Of a stretch of 58,257 bases of DNA, positions 9,846 through 20,360 are shown one piece after another. The notes under the pieces are model-generated. The model had not been told where the DNA came from, made no database searches, and was given only the letters and a program-made list of their open reading frames with translations. Positions within the stretch are counted from its first letter, which is position 1. Every line of letters starts with the position of its first letter. The stretch is from Caldilineaceae bacterium (GTDB taxonomy: Bacteria > Chloroflexota > Anaerolineae > Caldilineales > Caldilineaceae), in the NCBI GenBank assembly GCA_019637685.1, contig JAHBVF010000041.1, positions 1-58,257 of the forward strand. The letters are read 5' to 3'. A program made the position numbers and the translations under genes.

Positions 9846-10628
9846 GTGCATCGCCCATTAATTCTATCCCTGCTTGCCCTGTTGATGGTTCTGTTCAGCC
9901 CAACAGCCACAGCAGCCGATGTCGCCCTACCGGAAACTGATACACCGACTACTCTGGCGGCTGACCCGAACCATCAGATTTTCCTGCCGGTGGTGCGAGG
10001 CTCATTTGCCATCCCCGACATCTTGCCCAATGATGCCCACACCCTCGCGCTCTTCCCCCTCGATGGGAGTACCCAGGATACCAGTGGCAACAACCGCCAC
10101 GCCACGCTCATCGGTGGCACCTTCATTACCACGACAGTGGGACAAGGGTTGCAGATCACCGGGACTGTTTCAGGCGATGGGCAAGGCTTTCAGTGGAATG
10201 CTTACGCCAACCTGCTCGTCCACCCCTATTCCATAGAAATGATTGTGACCCCCAATCGTACGAGCAGTTATGCCAAACTGTTTAGCTTTGATGACAGCCA
10301 AGACAGTGGCTGGTATTATCAAGGGAATGGCATCGCTGTCTATCCCAATGCGTCGCTGGGAGCAGGCAAAGCCCAGCCCAACGAGCGGCATTACATCGCC
10401 TTTGTTTCTCTGGACAATGAAAACATCGAAGTCTTTCTGCAAGGTGTCTCCATCGGCACAACCGCCAACAGCTTTACATCTCCGCCAGGCCAAGCCATCT
10501 TTTTTAATGATGATTCGGGCACAGGGCGGGGTGAGCAGCTAACCGGTGTGGTTGAGTATGTGCGTATCTCCAACATCAGCCGCACACCAACTGAAATGCA
10601 GGCCGTACGAAACAGACTGCACCCCTAA
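9846..10628 (+). CDS. Secreted LamG/concanavalin-like protein
   Basis: This 260-residue exported protein begins at a GTG chosen because AGGAGA sits 9-15 nt upstream and because a clean signal peptide follows at once (PLILSLLALLMVLFSPTATAA). In-frame ATGs further upstream would put a non-signal-like stretch before the hydrophobic core. Residues about 60-255 read as a LamG-type jelly roll: LFPLDGSTQDTSGNNRHATL, a YSIEMIVTPN strand, HYIAFVSLDNENIEVFLQG and a closing VEYVRISNISRT. Such domains commonly bind carbohydrate or protein ligands outside the cell; the ligand cannot be told. The mature N-terminus carries IFLPVVRG, a motif also found in two other exported proteins here. It lies between two terminator-like hairpins, so it is probably monocistronic. 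Confidence 0.8.
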   Translation: MHRPLILSLLALLMVLFSPTATAADVALPETDTPTTLAADPNHQIFLPVVRGSFAIPDILPNDAHTLALFPLDGSTQDTSGNNRHATLIGGTFITTTVGQGLQITGTVSGDGQGFQWNAYANLLVHPYSIEMIVTPNRTSSYAKLFSFDDSQDSGWYYQGNGIAVYPNASLGAGKAQPNERHYIAFVSLDNENIEVFLQGVSIGTTANSFTSPPGQAIFFNDDSGTGRGEQLTGVVEYVRISNISRTPTEMQAVRNRLHP

Positions 10629-10695
10629 AAGGTGATCGGCGACCCTTTGACCCGATAAAATCGCGCCGACAAGCGCTCACTTACTCTCTAAACAC

Positions 10696-10755
10696 AATAC
10701 CGGTCTGTACTGCCTCCCGAAAGCAAGAGAAGCAGGGCAGATCGGTATTCTTTTT
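10696..10755 (+). terminator. Rho-independent terminator after the LamG-like gene
   Basis: Inverted arms aataccggtctg (10696-10707) and cagatcggtatt (10738-10749) are followed by ctttttg. The stem is imperfect, with one mismatch in the outer 12 bp. It lies about 70 bp after the LamG-like stop codon. Confidence 0.6.
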
Positions 10756-10942
10756 GTATGCGTGAATTTTCATCATCAATCAGCAGCAGGCCGCAGCAGA
10801 AAGGCGGAGATCACCCGCTGTCCGGTACGCTAACTATCGCCGGTTGGCGGGGTGGGCTACTGATTCTTGTTATCTGGAATTTCGCGGCCAAGGCTGGTTG
10901 CAACAGTGCTCACCAGAGAGAAAGGGGGCAGAAAAACGCGTG

Positions 10943-10971
10943 TTGCTTGTTCTCTTTGGCGTTGGTATACT
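10943..10971 (+). promoter_or_regulatory. Sigma-70-like promoter for the opp operon
   Basis: TTGCTT (10943-10948) and TATACT (10966-10971) are separated by 17 bp and lie about 60 bp before the oppA start codon. This is the best promoter-like sequence in the 403-bp gap 10629-11031; I saw no gene in that gap. Confidence 0.6.
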
Positions 10972-11031
10972 ATAACCCTCCGTAGCTTTACCCTTCGACC
11001 CGCAGTGCAGTTTACCCAGAGGAGGAATGTC

Positions 11032-13161
11032 ATGGCAAGAAGAACTTCCGTGTTACATCCGTTCCGTTTGGCAGCGATCGTTCTGTTGATCGCTGCATTC
11101 GTCATCTCTGCCTGTGGCGGCGGTACACCCGCAGCCCCAGCTGAGCAAGCCGCGCCGGCGGCTGCCGAACCCGCGGCTGCTGAACCCGCAGCACCCGCAC
11201 CCGCAGCACCAGCCCCCGTCGCCGCGGGTGCGGATGAATATCAGGCCCAGCGGGAAAACTGCACCTGGGCCACGCCCTGCTGGCCGGAAGTCTCCAGTCA
11301 GATGCCTGCCTCCTTCAACGAAGCGCCCATGCTGGCCGAAATGGTAGCCGCCGGCACACTACCGCCGGTGGAAGAGCGCCTGCCTCTGGAACCGCTGGTG
11401 ATTGAACCCGCCGAGATGATCGGCCAGTACAGCGGAACCCTGCGTCGGGCCTTCACCGGGCCGGGCGACCGCCAGAATGTAGAGCGCTGGGTAAACGACT
11501 ACGGCATCTTCTGGAACACCGGGGCCAGCGAACTGCGCCCGCGTATTCTACAGTCCTGGGAATCCAACAGCGATGCCACTGTCTGGACCTTCCACCTGCG
11601 CCGCGGGATGAAGTGGTCGGATGGCGAACCCTATACGGCCAACGACTATCAGTTCTGGTATGACCACATGCTGACCAACGAACTGATTCGACCCACCATC
11701 CCCTGGTATTTGAACTGGGGCGGTTCCCTGGCAGTGCTGGAAACAGTGGATGATTTCACCTTTACCATCACCTTCGCCCAGCCCTTCCCAGGATGGGCCG
11801 ACACAATGTCCACAGCGACGGTCACTGGTCACTTTCATGGCGGGCGCAGCGGTCTGGGTCTGGTTGCCCCGGCCCACTATCTGGAGCAATTCCACCCGGA
11901 CTTTGTAGGCGAAGAAAAGGCCAACGAACTGGCAAAAGCAGCAGGTTTTGAAAGCTGGCATCTCAACTTTCTGGCCAAGAACGACTCGGCTATGAACCCG
12001 GAACTGCCCGTCACAACCCCCTGGAAACCCATTACTACCATCGCCACCCAGGAATATACACTGGAGCGCAACCCCTACTTCGTGGGTGTGGACACAGCGG
12101 GCAATCAACTTCCCTACTTCGACCGCATCTCCCTGGAACTGGTCGAGGAGTTGGAAGTGCTGAACCTGCGCGCCATTGCTGGCAACTACACGATTCAGGG
12201 GCGACATATCGACTTTTCCAAACTGCCTGTGATTCGGGAGAACGAGGCCCAGGGCAATTACTTCGTCAACTTCTGGACCAGCAGCACCCGTCATCCGGTG
12301 AAGGTTGCCTTCAACCAGGACTGGAACGAAGACCCCGAGATCGCCGCCTACACAGTGGGAAGCCTGGAATTCCGCCAGGCCCTTTCCCTGGCAATCGAAC
12401 GCAGCGAGATCAACGAAACTTTCTTCCTGGGCGTGGGCAAAGAGGCCAGTTTCTGTCCGCAGAATACGCCTCCCTACTTCAACAGCAGCCGTTGGGATGA
12501 CAAGTTCGGCCGTTTTGATCCGGATGAGGCCAATGAGATTCTCGACTCGATTGGGCTGGACAAGAAGGACAGCGAAGGTTTCCGCCTGCTGCCCAGTGGC
12601 AAACGGCTGACCCTGCGCATGGACGCGGTCAGTGGTGCTTTCCTGGACTATCCCAGCATCGGTGAGCGGGTGGCCCAGATGTGGCAGGAAGAGATCGGCA
12701 TCCAACTCCAGGTGAACCCAGTAGAGCGCAGCCTGTGGGGCGAGCGCATGCTCGCCAACCAACCGATGATGAATATGTTTGAAACGGGCGAGTGGAACCC
12801 GGCTGTCACAGCCCGCCTGCTGCCCAGTGAACGCTGGGCTCCCATAGCCGCGGTCTGGGCCGCCAACCCCAATCCAGACCCGGCTGACTACGACGGTCCC
12901 CAGTGGATCAAAGACCAGGTTGCCAAGCACTGGGCCGCGCTCCAGGAGCCAGACCCAGACAAGCGCCTGCAACTCTTCATCGAAGGCACGGAAATTATGT
13001 GCGACAACCAGGCCCGCCTGGGCATTGTGGTGGATGTGCCTGTCTACACCACAATCATCAAGAACGATGTGCGTAACGTGCCGAAGCCTATGGAGTGGGT
13101 GGTCTACGCCCAGACACCGGGCAACGGTCTGCCAGAGCAGTTCTTCCAGATTCAGGATTAG
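11032..13161 (+). CDS. oppA: Oligopeptide-type ABC transporter substrate-binding lipoprotein
   Basis: This 709-residue lipoprotein is the solute receptor of the following ABC importer (SBP_bac_5 / OppA-DppA family). The start is ATG behind AGAGGAGG. A signal peptide ends in the lipobox ISAC (Cys28), followed by a low-complexity Ala/Pro/Glu linker to about residue 70 that would tether the protein to the membrane. The family body is clear: ESNSDATVWTFHLRRGMKWSDGEPYTANDYQFWYD, then ALSLAIERSEI and a C-terminal lobe. At about 640 mature residues it is longer than typical OppA (about 540), as in many Chloroflexota and actinobacterial relatives. Peptides are the usual ligand, but family members also bind sugars or nickel, so the substrate is uncertain. 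Confidence 0.9.
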   Translation: MARRTSVLHPFRLAAIVLLIAAFVISACGGGTPAAPAEQAAPAAAEPAAAEPAAPAPAAPAPVAAGADEYQAQRENCTWATPCWPEVSSQMPASFNEAPMLAEMVAAGTLPPVEERLPLEPLVIEPAEMIGQYSGTLRRAFTGPGDRQNVERWVNDYGIFWNTGASELRPRILQSWESNSDATVWTFHLRRGMKWSDGEPYTANDYQFWYDHMLTNELIRPTIPWYLNWGGSLAVLETVDDFTFTITFAQPFPGWADTMSTATVTGHFHGGRSGLGLVAPAHYLEQFHPDFVGEEKANELAKAAGFESWHLNFLAKNDSAMNPELPVTTPWKPITTIATQEYTLERNPYFVGVDTAGNQLPYFDRISLELVEELEVLNLRAIAGNYTIQGRHIDFSKLPVIRENEAQGNYFVNFWTSSTRHPVKVAFNQDWNEDPEIAAYTVGSLEFRQALSLAIERSEINETFFLGVGKEASFCPQNTPPYFNSSRWDDKFGRFDPDEANEILDSIGLDKKDSEGFRLLPSGKRLTLRMDAVSGAFLDYPSIGERVAQMWQEEIGIQLQVNPVERSLWGERMLANQPMMNMFETGEWNPAVTARLLPSERWAPIAAVWAANPNPDPADYDGPQWIKDQVAKHWAALQEPDPDKRLQLFIEGTEIMCDNQARLGIVVDVPVYTTIIKNDVRNVPKPMEWVVYAQTPGNGLPEQFFQIQD

Positions 13162-13167
13162 CGGACT

Positions 13168-13248
13168 GAGATAGAGAGATCAGGAGATTAAGAGATTGGG
13201 GTATCGACAAATTCCCAATCTCTTAATCTCCAATCTCCAGTCTCTTCT
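13168..13248. repeat. GAGATT-unit hairpin repeat between oppA and oppB
   Basis: Tandem gagatt-like units are followed by their inverted copies. The core stem is 17 bp and perfect (13184-13200 gagattaagagattggg against 13214-13230). Further units on both sides extend it. The same unit family recurs at 31305-31399 and 38183-38225. Inside an operon it could attenuate or stabilise mRNA and so set the high oppA to low oppBC ratio. Confidence 0.85.
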
Positions 13249-13271
13249 CCCCCAACCTTCCAGGTGACTCT

Positions 13272-14255
13272 ATGCTTGGCTATTTAATTCGGCGAATTAC
13301 CTATGGGCTGGTGACAATTTTTGCCGTCTCGGTCCTCTCGTTCATCATCATCCAATTGCCACCGGGCGATTACGTGACATCCTACATTGCCGCGCTGGAG
13401 GCCCAGGGCGACGAAGTGTCGGCGGAGGAGGCCGAGGCGCTGCGCGCATACTTTGGTCTGGGCCAACCGCCCTATGTCCAGTATGCCAAATGGATCTATC
13501 AGATGACCCAGGGCAATATGGGGCTTTCGTTTCAATACCGGGTCCCGGTAACGGATGTAATCGGCGAGCGAATGCTGCTCACAATTATTCTCGCCCTGGG
13601 CAGTGTAGTCTTTGTCTGGATCACCGCCATCCCCATCGGCATCTATTCCGCGGTGCGCCAATACTCCATCCAGGACTATATCGCCACCACCCTGGGCTTT
13701 ATCGGTCTGGCTGTGCCGGACTTTCTGCTGGCACTGGTACTGATGTATGTGGCCTGGGACTGGTGGGGCTTCAGCATCGGCGGCCTCTTCAGCCAGGAAT
13801 ACGCGGCCGCGCCCTGGAGTGGCGCACGGGTGGTGGACCTGCTGCAACATATGATCATCCCGATTGTGGTGTTGGGCACAGCAGGCACGGCCTCCCTCAT
13901 CCGCATCACCCGGGCCAATCTGCTGGATGAACTGCGCAAGCCCTATGTGGTGACCGCGCGGGCCAAAGGGATGACCGAATGGCAACTGATTATGAAGTAC
14001 CCCGTGCGGCTGGCGCTCAATCCGGTCATCAGTCTGACCGCCTATATTTTCCCCTTTCTGGTTTCCGGCAGTGTGATCGTCTCGGTTGTGCTCAGCCTGC
14101 CCACCCTCGGCCCGGTTCTTCTGCGCTCACTGCTCTCCCAGGATATGTTCCTGGCCGGCGCGATTATTCTGCTGATCGGCGTGATGACCGTCGTGGGCAC
14201 GCTGCTCTCGGACATTCTGCTGGGGCTGGTGGACCCGCGGGTGCGGTTGGAATAG
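13272..14255 (+). CDS. oppB: Peptide ABC transporter permease, OppB/DppB type
   Basis: This 327-residue inner-membrane permease has the OppB architecture. An N-terminal TM helix (LGYLIRRITYGLVTIFAVSVLSF) is followed by a periplasmic segment with the family motif LGLGQPPYVQYAKWIYQMTQGNMGLSFQ, then five TM helices. The EAA coupling loop is near 225-245 (VTARAKGMTEWQLIMKYPVRLALNP), which docks the ATPases. Length and domain order match the family. The spacing to oppC (226 bp) is larger than usual and filled with repeat sequence. Confidence 0.92.
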   Translation: MLGYLIRRITYGLVTIFAVSVLSFIIIQLPPGDYVTSYIAALEAQGDEVSAEEAEALRAYFGLGQPPYVQYAKWIYQMTQGNMGLSFQYRVPVTDVIGERMLLTIILALGSVVFVWITAIPIGIYSAVRQYSIQDYIATTLGFIGLAVPDFLLALVLMYVAWDWWGFSIGGLFSQEYAAAPWSGARVVDLLQHMIIPIVVLGTAGTASLIRITRANLLDELRKPYVVTARAKGMTEWQLIMKYPVRLALNPVISLTAYIFPFLVSGSVIVSVVLSLPTLGPVLLRSLLSQDMFLAGAIILLIGVMTVVGTLLSDILLGLVDPRVRLE

Positions 14256-14345
14256 AAACCTGAACCGCGCCACGCCGTTTTTCCCAGAAGCCAGATGCTC
14301 ACATCAGGCAAATCCCTTTTGTTTGTGTCAATCTTTTTCGTACCT

Positions 14346-14427
14346 ATTCAGGCTTCGGGTGCGACGCACTTGTCATACAATTTCTGCACAGAAATACTTC
14401 CCTGACGCGTGCGCCGCACCTGAACAG
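14346..14427. repeat. Inverted GTGCGACGCAC-type repeat between oppB and oppC
   Basis: Arms attcagg...gtgcgacgcac and gtgcgccgcacctgaacag are inverted relative to each other across a ~35-nt spacer. A close relative lies at 52028-52075 (caggtgcgacgcacc, cctgaacag). It appears to be an interspersed repeat family. Confidence 0.6.
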
Positions 14428-14481
14428 CTACTCTTTTCCTTTTTTGACATCCAACATCAGTCTCCCCAATAGGCAGTTGCC

Positions 14482-15645
14482 ATGAGCCATGAAATCCCCA
14501 ACGAAAACGTCGAAGAAAATGTCGAAGTCAAGCTGGTGGAAGATCGGGTCAGCGTCGCTTCCCAACGCCAGTTAATCTGGTGGCGTTTTCGCCGCCATCG
14601 GGTGGCGCTGATCGGTTCGATTGTTGTTCTCTGCTTCTATCTGGCCGCGTTGGGCGGCGAATTTCTGGCAGTGAGCGATCCCACAGCGGGCCGTTCCGCC
14701 AGAGCAGTCGTGCCGCCCCAACCCATCCATCTCTTCGATGAAGGCAGCTTTTCCCCCCACGTCTGTGCTGTGGAGGGAAGCCGGGACTTGTATACTCTGC
14801 AGAAAACATACGAGGCAGACTGCACCCAAAAGGTCGGTGTCCGTCTCTTTGCCGAAGGCTTTGAGTACAAATTCCTGGGGCTGATTCCCTCGAATCTTCA
14901 TCTGCTGGGGGTGAGCGAACCGGAAAAATTCAAGTCGGAAGAGTATATTTTTCTATTGGGCACAGATGTACAGGGGCGCGACCTCTACTCCCGCATCATC
15001 TACGGAACCCGCTCGTCCATGACAATCGGGCTGATCGGCGTGACAATAAGCCTGGCCCTGGGGGTTACATTGGGCGGCATTTCCGGCTTCTTTGGCGGGG
15101 TGCTGGACAACGTTATCCAGCGCACGATTGAGATCATCCGTTCCGTGCCCACAATTCCCCTGTGGATGGGATTGGCCGCGGCCCTGCCTACCGACTGGTC
15201 AATCCTCCAACTCTATTTTGCCATCACAATTATTGTCTCGCTCTTCGCCTGGACCGATCTGGCCCGGGTGGTGCGCGGGCGCTTTCTCGCCATGCGCGAG
15301 GAAGATTTCGTGACCGCGGCGCTGGTGGCCGGCGCGCCCTGGCAGGACATTATCTTCCGCCATATGGTTCCCTCCTTCTACAGCCATCTCATTGCCAGCG
15401 CCACCCTCGCCATTCCTTTTATGATTATCAGCGAGACAGCGCTGAGCTTTCTCGGCCTGGGTCTGCGCCCGCCCGCCATCAGTTGGGGAGTGCTGTTGCA
15501 AGCCACCCAAAATGTACAGGCCATCGCGCTCACCCCCTGGCTGATGTTTCCGGCAGTGCCCGTGATTGTAGCGATTCTGGCCCTGAACTTTATGGGTGAC
15601 GGTCTGCGGGACGCGGCAGACCCTTACAGCGCGGTAGAAGCCTAA
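14482..15645 (+). CDS. oppC: Peptide ABC transporter permease, OppC/DppC type
   Basis: This 387-residue permease is the partner of OppB. It has a cytoplasmic N-terminus, TM1 near 36-56 (RVALIGSIVVLCFYLAALGGEFL), then an unusually long periplasmic segment (about 57-155) with two Cys residues that could form a disulfide. The FLLGTDVQGRDLYSRIIYGTRSS motif that starts the permease core follows, then five more TM helices. The EAA loop is near 270-290 (AALVAGAPWQDIIFRHMVPSF). Canonical OppC is about 300 residues; the extra ~85 residues lie in the first periplasmic loop and may contact the large binding protein. No strong Shine-Dalgarno is seen before the ATG. Confidence 0.92.
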   Translation: MSHEIPNENVEENVEVKLVEDRVSVASQRQLIWWRFRRHRVALIGSIVVLCFYLAALGGEFLAVSDPTAGRSARAVVPPQPIHLFDEGSFSPHVCAVEGSRDLYTLQKTYEADCTQKVGVRLFAEGFEYKFLGLIPSNLHLLGVSEPEKFKSEEYIFLLGTDVQGRDLYSRIIYGTRSSMTIGLIGVTISLALGVTLGGISGFFGGVLDNVIQRTIEIIRSVPTIPLWMGLAAALPTDWSILQLYFAITIIVSLFAWTDLARVVRGRFLAMREEDFVTAALVAGAPWQDIIFRHMVPSFYSHLIASATLAIPFMIISETALSFLGLGLRPPAISWGVLLQATQNVQAIALTPWLMFPAVPVIVAILALNFMGDGLRDAADPYSAVEA

Positions 15646-15658
15646 AAACGTATCTACC

Positions 15659-15693
15659 AAAGGAATCCGACTTTTCAGGAAAGTTGGGCTTCT
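15659..15693. repeat. CGACTTTTCAG inverted repeat between oppC and oppD
   Basis: The sequence gaatccgacttttcaggaaagttgggcttct forms an imperfect hairpin. It is the same family as 58126-58160 (gttcgacttttcagaaagg). Confidence 0.55.
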
Positions 15694-15722
15694 TTGCCCC
15701 CAACAGATAGCGAGAAAAACCA

Positions 15723-16781
15723 ATGTCCCAATCCAGCCGCAGCGAAGCAGTCGCATCCCACAAGACCGGCAACAAAGCGCCCCTGTTGGAGGTAAAGAAC
15801 CTGCACACCCATTTCTTCACCGGCGAGGGAGTTGTCCACGCGGTAGATGGCGCGAGCTTTGAAGTCCACGCGGGCAAGACGCTGGGGCTGGTGGGCGAAA
15901 GCGGCTGTGGCAAAAGTGTGGCCGCCAAGTCCATTCTGCAAATCGTGGACAAACCGGGCCGGGTCGTAGACGGCGAAATTCTGTACAGTTCCCAGGTGTC
16001 CGCGGGGCAAGAGATTCGCCGGGACCTGCTGCGGCTGGACGCGGGCGGCTCGGAGATGCGGGCCATCCGGGGTGGCGAGATTTCCATGATTTTCCAGGAG
16101 CCGATGAGTTCCTTCAGCCCGGTGCATACAGTGGGCAATCAATTGACGGAAGCCATCCAACTGCACACGGAGATGAGCAACAAAGAAGCGGAAGAGACGG
16201 CCATCCAGTGGCTGCGCCACGTGGGCATCCCCAACCCAACCCACCGGCTGAACGAATTCCCCTATCGGCTGAGCGGCGGCCAGTGTCAACGGGCGATGAT
16301 CGCGATGGCCCTTTCCACCAATCCCCGCATTCTTATCGCGGACGAACCAACCACTGCCCTGGACGTAACGACCCAGGCCCAGATTCTCAATCTGCTCCAG
16401 CGTTTGCAGGCCGAGACGGGCATGGCGATGATCTTCATCACCCACGACCTGGGGGTAATCGCAGAAGTGGCCGACGAAGTGGCGGTGATGTATCTGGGGC
16501 GGATTGTGGAAAAAGCGCCGGTGAAGGAAATTTTCCGCAACCCAAAACACCCCTACACGAAGGCATTGCTCACTTCCATTCCTCGCATTGATGCCCAGCC
16601 GCGGGAGCGGTTGCCTTCCATCAAAGGCTCCATTCCCCATCCACAAAACCGGCCATCCGGCTGTCCCTTTCATCCCCGTTGTCCGGCCTTCATCGCGGGC
16701 ACGTGCGATCAGAAAGAACCTCAATTGGCAGCAGTGGGAGAAAACCACCAGGCCAGTTGTTTCCTCTATCCAGGATGTTAA
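15723..16781 (+). CDS. oppD: Peptide ABC transporter ATP-binding protein, OppD/DppD type
   Basis: This 352-residue ATPase energises the OppBC pore together with OppF. It shows Walker A (GESGCGKSV, near 59-67), the Q-loop (MIFQEPMSSF), the ABC signature LSGGQCQRAMIAMAL (Gln-Cys-Gln rather than the common Gln-Gln), Walker B (ILIADEPTTALD) and the H-loop (FITHDLGV). The C-terminal oligopeptide-transporter extension carries spaced Cys residues (SGCPFHPRCPAF...C), which in this family can ligate an Fe-S cluster. Length is normal. Confidence 0.94.
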   Translation: MSQSSRSEAVASHKTGNKAPLLEVKNLHTHFFTGEGVVHAVDGASFEVHAGKTLGLVGESGCGKSVAAKSILQIVDKPGRVVDGEILYSSQVSAGQEIRRDLLRLDAGGSEMRAIRGGEISMIFQEPMSSFSPVHTVGNQLTEAIQLHTEMSNKEAEETAIQWLRHVGIPNPTHRLNEFPYRLSGGQCQRAMIAMALSTNPRILIADEPTTALDVTTQAQILNLLQRLQAETGMAMIFITHDLGVIAEVADEVAVMYLGRIVEKAPVKEIFRNPKHPYTKALLTSIPRIDAQPRERLPSIKGSIPHPQNRPSGCPFHPRCPAFIAGTCDQKEPQLAAVGENHQASCFLYPGC

Positions 16782-16850
16782 GCAACGCCAGCTCTCAGCT
16801 TTGCCATTACAACCGCAGACTGACAGCTTGGGGTACAAACGGTTAAATTG

Positions 16851-17855
<1,005 letters not shown>

Positions 17856-17923
17856 GAAGTGGGAATGGACGGAAAACACCAGTCAATACTGGCGATTCTC
17901 TGGCAATGAAATCGGCAGCGAAA

Positions 17924-17983
17924 GAGTGAAACGAGAAAGGTGAGATCGTTTGACGATCTCACCTTTCTCGTTTCGCGTTTCAT
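17924..17983. repeat. GTGAAAC-family hairpin at the oppF/kinase convergent junction
   Basis: A 22-bp perfect stem (17928-17949 against 17953-17974) with a 3-nt loop TTG, flanked by gagt and gcgtttcat, lies between two convergent genes. It has the gaaacgagaaaggtgag core seen in the GTGAAAC hairpins of the lysine region. It probably ends transcription from both sides, although it has no T-tract. Confidence 0.85.
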
Positions 17984-18041
17984 GCCCAAACGGCAGCGAT
18001 TGATGCGCAAGGCAAGCAACCCATTGGATTCCGATAGCCGC

Positions 18042-20360
18042 TCACGACTCTATGGAGTTCAGGACATTCTGAATACTTGAAACCAGTTCGCCGCTATCAA
18101 CTGGTTTTTGCAGCCACCCCACAATCCCGTCGGCCTCCATTGCCTGCTGATCTGCCTGGGCAGAAAACCCGGAGAGAATCAGCGTACGCACGCCAGGATT
18201 GAAGCGGCGCAAGATCTGGTGCATTTCCACGCCGTTCATTTCTGGCATGGACATATCGGACAGCACCAGGGCAAAGCGTTGGGGATCCTCGGCAAAAAGG
18301 GCGACAGCATCCGAGCCACCAGCCACCGCCACCGGTGCAAAGCCGTGAATCTCCAAAATTTCGCACAGGGCATCGCGCAGAACTACCTGATCTTCCACAA
18401 TTAAAATCGCCTGATTGCCGACAGTTTGAACGGAAGGCACAGGACGGGGTTCATCCGTATACACTTCCTGCTTTTGATCGGATGCGGGTAGGTAGATATA
18501 GAAAGTGGTTCCCAGCCCCGACGTACTATCTACACGAATCAGGCCTTGATGCTGGTCGATAATTCCATAGACCTGAGCCAAGCCCAGACCAGAACCTTCC
18601 CCAGATTCCTTGGAAGTAAAGAATGGCTCAAAAATGTGGGGCAGCGCCTCGTCCGATATGCCCTTGCCTGTGTCGTGCACAGCAATGCAATACCACCCGC
18701 CGGCAGGGATGCCCATCTGGTGGCCGCGCGAAGCCCCGTCAGCCGAGAACCGGGACAAGTCAAAGGACAATTGGCCGCCATTGGGCATTGCGTCTCTGGC
18801 ATTGATCCCCAGATTCAGGCACACCTGCTGCAACAGTGTATAGTCGGCACAGAAGCAAAAATCGCCGGGTGGCCGCTCAAAAACGACATGAATGTTATCT
18901 TCCAAAATGTGCTGCAAAAGTTGGCAGGTGTCCAGAAGAAAGTCTGCCAGATCTCTGGTTGTGCGGCTCATCACAGATTTTCGCCCAAAATCCAGAATCT
19001 GGCGAATCAGACTGGCTGCATGCTCCACTTGCTCGATGGCTGTGGCCAAATGGCCGCGGCCCCGGGCGGAGATTTGTGGATCACTTTCGGCCAATTGGAC
19101 AAGCAGGGAAATCGAGCCAAGAATATTGTTGAAGTCGTGGGCGATGCCCGCGGCCAATTGACCCACCGCGGCCAAGCGCGCTTGCTGCTCTTCCTGTTCC
19201 TGGCGCTGGCGGCTCAGCGTCACATTGCGCAAGGTAAGCAGCCAGCCCAATTTCGTGTCGCGGGAATGGATCGCCCGTATGGTCATATCGTAGGTAATGA
19301 CCGGATCATCGCCCATACGCAGTTCATGAGAAATTTCCTGACTGACTTCCTCGCCGTCGGCCGGAAGCAACTGGGTCAGGGACTGATTGCCCAGCCGGTG
19401 CAGATAGCTTCCCGGTGTCAGGGTGGTATGGACGCCGATGGCTGTCTGGGCTGCCGGGTTAAAGATCAGGAGACGAAATTCGTTGTCCAACAGAAGAATC
19501 GCCTCTGGGGTAGAGTCGATGAGCATCTGCATTTGGCTCGCCTGCGCCTGTACATTGTCCAACAGGCGTTGCGTCTCCATTTCAGACAGCATCTGCTCGG
19601 TGATGTCTCTGTCCACGCCAACGGTCAGATGTCGATTGCCCACATCGATAGGCGCAGCCGAATACTCAATGACATTCTCTTTGCCATCGGGCCGCACCCA
19701 GGAAAAAAGGCCGCGGTAGCGCCGCCGTTCCAGTCGGATGATCCGGTTCTCGGCTAGAGAGAATTGGGGGCCGACTTTCGTCTGAATGGACGATGTGTTG
19801 TCCAAAGCCAGAAGCTCCGCCTTCGATCTGCCGGCCATCTCCGCATAGCGTTCGTTGCACTCGATGAGCCGCCGCTGTCCCACACCGGGCAATTCTTCGT
19901 GGATGCTGATACCGTCAAAGGCACTTTCATAGATGAGACTCAGCGTGCTTTCCGAACTGTAGAGACGATCCCGCCGCTGGGCCTGTCTCAAAACGCCGGC
20001 CACCAGCGATGGCAGCCGATTAAAGACCCGAGGGGTTCGCAGCATATAGTCATCGGCACCCACATCCAGGACAGACTCAGCCAGCTCTTCCAAGGCCAGG
20101 CCCAGGACCACAACGACGGGGAGATCGGGCCAGCGCGACTTCACCGCCAACAGGCTGGCAAAGGGCTTTTCCTCCGCGACGGCCTGATCGATCAGCGCCA
20201 AGTTGTAAGCCGCATCGCTGGCAAGGGTTTCGATCTGTTCCCATGTGCGCAGCGTATCTATCTGCCCAATGGTGTAATGAGGCTCCAATGCCCTGTGTAC
20301 TTCGTGTGCAAAAGCCGAATCTGTACTAATAAAAAGAAGGTTGAGAACGTCCGGTTTCAT
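18042..20360 (-). CDS. Hybrid sensor histidine kinase (receiver-like / PAS / PAS / HisKA / HATPase / REC)
   Basis: This 772-residue soluble kinase has no TM segment. Residues 5-130 form a receiver-like domain (Asp58 in LALIDQA). Two PAS domains follow (about 140-258 and 272-385). HisKA carries the phospho-acceptor His408 in AAGIAHDFNNILGSI, the class often paired with C-terminal receivers. The HATPase has an N-box (NLGINARDAM, 516-525) and a G-box (HDTGKGIS; GSGLGLAQVYGI). The C-terminal REC has phospho-acceptor Asp702 (LVLSDMSMPEMNG) and Lys752 (QKPVD). No DNA-binding output is attached, so phosphotransfer to a separate regulator is inferred. It is divergent from the vitellogenin-like gene. 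Confidence 0.9.
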   Translation of the reverse strand: MKPDVLNLLFISTDSAFAHEVHRALEPHYTIGQIDTLRTWEQIETLASDAAYNLALIDQAVAEEKPFASLLAVKSRWPDLPVVVVLGLALEELAESVLDVGADDYMLRTPRVFNRLPSLVAGVLRQAQRRDRLYSSESTLSLIYESAFDGISIHEELPGVGQRRLIECNERYAEMAGRSKAELLALDNTSSIQTKVGPQFSLAENRIIRLERRRYRGLFSWVRPDGKENVIEYSAAPIDVGNRHLTVGVDRDITEQMLSEMETQRLLDNVQAQASQMQMLIDSTPEAILLLDNEFRLLIFNPAAQTAIGVHTTLTPGSYLHRLGNQSLTQLLPADGEEVSQEISHELRMGDDPVITYDMTIRAIHSRDTKLGWLLTLRNVTLSRQRQEQEEQQARLAAVGQLAAGIAHDFNNILGSISLLVQLAESDPQISARGRGHLATAIEQVEHAASLIRQILDFGRKSVMSRTTRDLADFLLDTCQLLQHILEDNIHVVFERPPGDFCFCADYTLLQQVCLNLGINARDAMPNGGQLSFDLSRFSADGASRGHQMGIPAGGWYCIAVHDTGKGISDEALPHIFEPFFTSKESGEGSGLGLAQVYGIIDQHQGLIRVDSTSGLGTTFYIYLPASDQKQEVYTDEPRPVPSVQTVGNQAILIVEDQVVLRDALCEILEIHGFAPVAVAGGSDAVALFAEDPQRFALVLSDMSMPEMNGVEMHQILRRFNPGVRTLILSGFSAQADQQAMEADGIVGWLQKPVDSGELVSSIQNVLNSIES

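Noticed and set aside
10758..10985. 75-codon frame upstream of oppA
   Set aside because: It spans the promoter of oppA, has no Shine-Dalgarno, and its sequence is not protein-like.
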